A DNA stretch of 64,000 bases from Juglans regia (taxonomy: Eukaryota > Streptophyta > Magnoliopsida > Fagales > Juglandaceae): assembly GCF_001411555.2 (NCBI RefSeq), contig NC_049916.1, positions 9,745,295 to 9,809,294 on the forward strand, written 5' to 3'. How positions within the stretch are numbered: the stretch's first letter is position 1; each line of letters opens with the position of its first letter. The notes beneath the pieces are model-generated. The model was not told the origin of the DNA. It worked only from the letters and a program-made list of their open reading frames with translations, and did no database searches. The position numbers were made by a program, and so were the translations under genes. This document shows positions 61,241 through 64,000 of the stretch, in pieces.

Positions 61241-64000
61241 CTAATACAATTTTTTTCTGGAATATTAAAGGGTTGGGCAGTTCTAGAGGAAGATTGAAGA
61301 AGCTTTTTGCTAAATTTAAGGTTTCTTGATTTGCCATCTCGGAACCTGCTGCTGCTGATAATCGTATGGCTTCTCTTGGATGTTTTTTGGATTTAATCAT
61401 TATGCCTCAAATGCTAATCAGGGTGGTAAGTTGTGAGTGTTTTGGAATAATCCAAACATTTTTGAAGTTGTGTTTTGTACGTCTCAAACCGTGTCTGTTT
61501 GGTTTAAATGGGATGCTCACCGTGTTATAGTTACTTTTGTCTATGCTAAGTGCTCTTATGTTGATAGAAGAGAACTTTGGCATGACTTAGAAGAGAGGAC
61601 CGATACGGATCAACCATGGTTAGTTATAGGTGATTTTAATGTTAGTCACAGTGATTCGGAAAGAGTTGGTGGGAATCCCCAACCTCTTATTTCGATGTTA
61701 GAGTTTAATGATTAGATCGTTGTGGTCTTTTGGAGTTATCTAGTTCTGGTCAGAACATGTCCTGGTGTAATGGGCATGGGGGAGTGTCCAGAAGTTGGGC
61801 AAAACTAGATAGAGTGCTAATGAATAGTGTTTTTGCCAGCCTATTTCCTTCTGTTTACTTTAATTATTTGAGTCGAAAATCTTCTGAACATTGTCCGATG
61901 GTTGTTTTCTCAGATCGTCCTGCTTCTTCCTATGGTCCTTCTCTGTTTCATTTTCTGAATATGTGATGTTTACATGATGGGTTTTTAATGTGTGTGAAGG
62001 TAGCTTGGAATAAACAAGATGTGGCGTCTGGGCTTCTTAAGCTCTCTATTCGTCTGAAAAGAACCAAGCTAGCGCTTCGTGCTTGGAATAAAAATGTATT
62101 TGGTAGGGTGGATGTCAATATTCGTGTGCTGGAGGAGATGTTAGATTTACTAGAAAACCAACTTCAATCTGGTTTTTCTAAGGAGCTTGAGGATGATTTT
62201 ATGGCTACTAAGACCGAGATTGAATTATGGGATAAAAGGGAAGCTTCTCTTCTAGGCCAAATTGCTAAAAAGAAATGGTTGACCGAAGGAGATCAAAACT
62301 CGAAATTTTTCCATTTGGTTATTAACCACAGGCACACTAAGGGACATATTAATAAAATGGTCCTTGTAGATGGGAGAGTTTTTAATACTGCTAAAGAGGT
62401 TCATGAGGAGGCTACGGTTTTTTTTCGTAATTTCCTTTCTGATGCTTCTATGGTGGAACATTGTGATTTGTCGATGATTATTGAGAAGAAAATTTCGGAT
62501 GAAGAGAATCGTTGGTTATGAGGGGCGCCTTCTGAATTGGAAGTGAAGCAAGCTATTTTCTCTATCCCAAAGAATAGTAGTCCGGCTCCTGATGGTTTTG
62601 GATCGGGTTTTTATACGTCTTGCTGGGATATTATCAAAGAGAATGTGGTGGAGGCTGCTAGAGATTTTTTTAGGGGTGCTCCTCTTTCCAAGTTTTATTC
62701 CTCCTCTTTTATTGTTCTTATTCCGAAAGTGCCTGAACCTTCAAGTTTTGATAAATTTCGTCCTATTAGTTTGTGTTCTGTGGCTTATAAAAAAATTTCG
62801 AACATTATTGTGAATCGTCCTAACTCTATTCTTGATAGTTTGGTCTCACATGAACAAGGTGCGTTTATTCCTAGACGTAGGATTTTTGAGAACATTACTC
62901 TTGCTCAGGAGATGGTTCAGTCGCTGCATAAAAAAATTGTTGGTGGTAATTTTTTAATAAAACTTGATATGGCTAAGGTGTATGATAGGGTGAATTGAGA
63001 TTTTTTAATGCATGTGATCTGAGCTTTTGGTTTCTCTGAAAATGTTTGCCAGATTATTGCTAATTGTGTGCAGTCTTAGTGGTTTTCTGTTATGATTAAT
63101 GGAACATTTAAAGGTTATTTTCAGTCTGCTAGGGGTCTTCGTCAAGGGGATCCTCTTTCTCTGTATCTTTTCATCCTCGTGGAAGAAGTGTTGACGAGGC
63201 TTCTCAGAATAAATTTTGAGAAAGGACGGATTGGTAAATTTAGTCATCCTATTGGTGCTCCTTTGGTTTCTCACTTACTTTATGCTGATAACATCCTTAT
63301 TTTTGCTAATGGGGGCAAGAGGTCTATTAAAAATCTAATGCATACTCTTGATATTTATGAGAAGTGGTCCGGTCAACAAATTAGTGGGGAAAAATCTGCT
63401 CTTTCCCCTCTGAATTGATCTCGGCATCAAGGAAGAGGAGTTTGTTGAGTCTTACGAGCTTTAAGGAAGGTAAGTTTCCTGTTACCTATTTGGGTTTGCC
63501 GTTGGTTTCTGGTATATTGACCACCCGGGTTTTTGAACCGTTAATTGATAAAGTCGGGAAAAAAGTTGCCAGTTGGAAGTTTAAGTTGTTATCGTTGGGT
63601 GGTAGATTGATTTTAGTCAAGCATGTTTTAAATAGTATGCCTATCCACTTATTGTCTGTGATGAGTGTGCCTTCCATATCTTTGTCTCATATTCAAGCTT
63701 TGCTAGCTAATTTTTTTTTGGAGAGAGACTGATGGTAAAAGAAAATATCATTGGAGGTCGTGGAGTAATATTTGTTTGCCTACTAGAGAAGGTGGGTTGG
63801 GCGTGAGAGACCTTAAAGAGGTTCAAAAATCTCTTCATATGAAGTTTGCCTTCCGCATTTTGTCTTCCAACAATCTTTGGTTTGATTCTTTCCGTGCCAA
63901 ATACCTTCGTCATGGACATTTTTCTACTTACACGGTGAGACCGATTGATTCTAGATTCTAGAGATCGATTTTAAAGATGCTGCCAGAAGTTATGGATAAT
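61237..64000 (+). pseudogene. LINE ORF2 remnant, copy 2 (partial)
   Basis: Endonuclease and RT portion. It has an extra stop early in the endonuclease (near 61327, in the region before FAISE) and SEHCPM instead of the SDHCPM of copy 1, but it is open at 61730-61966 where copy 1 has stops. The RT blocks at 62537-63732 translate identically to copy 1, including YADN in place of YADD. The RT tail and RNase H lie beyond the window. Confidence 0.85.

Larger units (their letters stand above)
44982..64000. repeat. Large direct duplication, copy 2 (cut by window end)
   Basis: Same order and orientation as 11273-32926. It starts abruptly inside the last 396 bp of a 4-kb-family LTR, directly after the LTR terminus at 44981. 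It lacks the solo LTR found in copy 1. Confidence 0.92.
59571..64000 (+). mobile_element. LINE, plus strand, copy 2 (cut by window end)
   Basis: Duplicate of the LINE at 28492-34629. The 5' flank 10-mer has one change (AAATTTTTCT). From about 62442 to the window end it appears identical to copy 1; before that it differs at many positions. Confidence 0.88.

Overview
This window is repeat-rich nuclear DNA from a flowering plant, most likely a eudicot. Two LINEs with RNase H domains, very long Ty3-type LTRs, a CACTA-like element and an RDR1-type RNA-dependent RNA polymerase with introns support this. I cannot name the species. I found no intact host gene, tRNA, rRNA or CRISPR array.

Layout. Bases 1-7083 are a nest of long LTRs: LTR B (1-2618) and LTR C (3720-6651, bounded by TGGAG duplications) sit inside an older LTR A. 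Bases 7560-12070 are the RNase H end of an old LINE split by a 4.07 kb LTR (7601-11668). From 11273 onward lies a large direct duplication. Copy 1 (11273-32926 and beyond) matches copy 2 (44982-64000, cut by the window edge). Each copy holds, in order, a minus-strand LINE, a broken RDR1 gene on the minus strand, AT-rich spacer with a small CACTA-like element, and a plus-strand LINE. Between the copies (34640-44981) are Ty3 fragments, a 0.39 kb fold-back, a run of 100 N (37551-37650), a second 4.4 kb LTR and an array of ~88-bp tandem repeats.

The most interesting host content is the RDR1 pair. RDR1 enzymes convert single-stranded RNA to double-stranded RNA in antiviral silencing. Both copies lack the first part of the protein, both keep the DLDGD catalytic exon, and each is broken by its own lesions: a 1-bp deletion at about 20331 and a 36-bp in-frame deletion in copy 1; a stop at 53123-53125, a 2-bp deletion and a 14-bp insertion in copy 2. 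Truncation therefore came first, and the separate damage came after the copies diverged.

Copy 1 carries a 2.53 kb solo LTR (22266-24797, duplication ATTGA), and copy 2 shows the empty site. Divergence is uneven: two blocks are almost identical, with several-percent divergence and indels between them. Because the N gap separates the copies, the duplication may be real or may be two haplotypes joined in a scaffold.

The LTRs share an unexpected structure: a short perfect hairpin about 380-450 bases from one terminus, kept in several copies although the stem sequence differs. This is the best candidate for an undescribed conserved element here.
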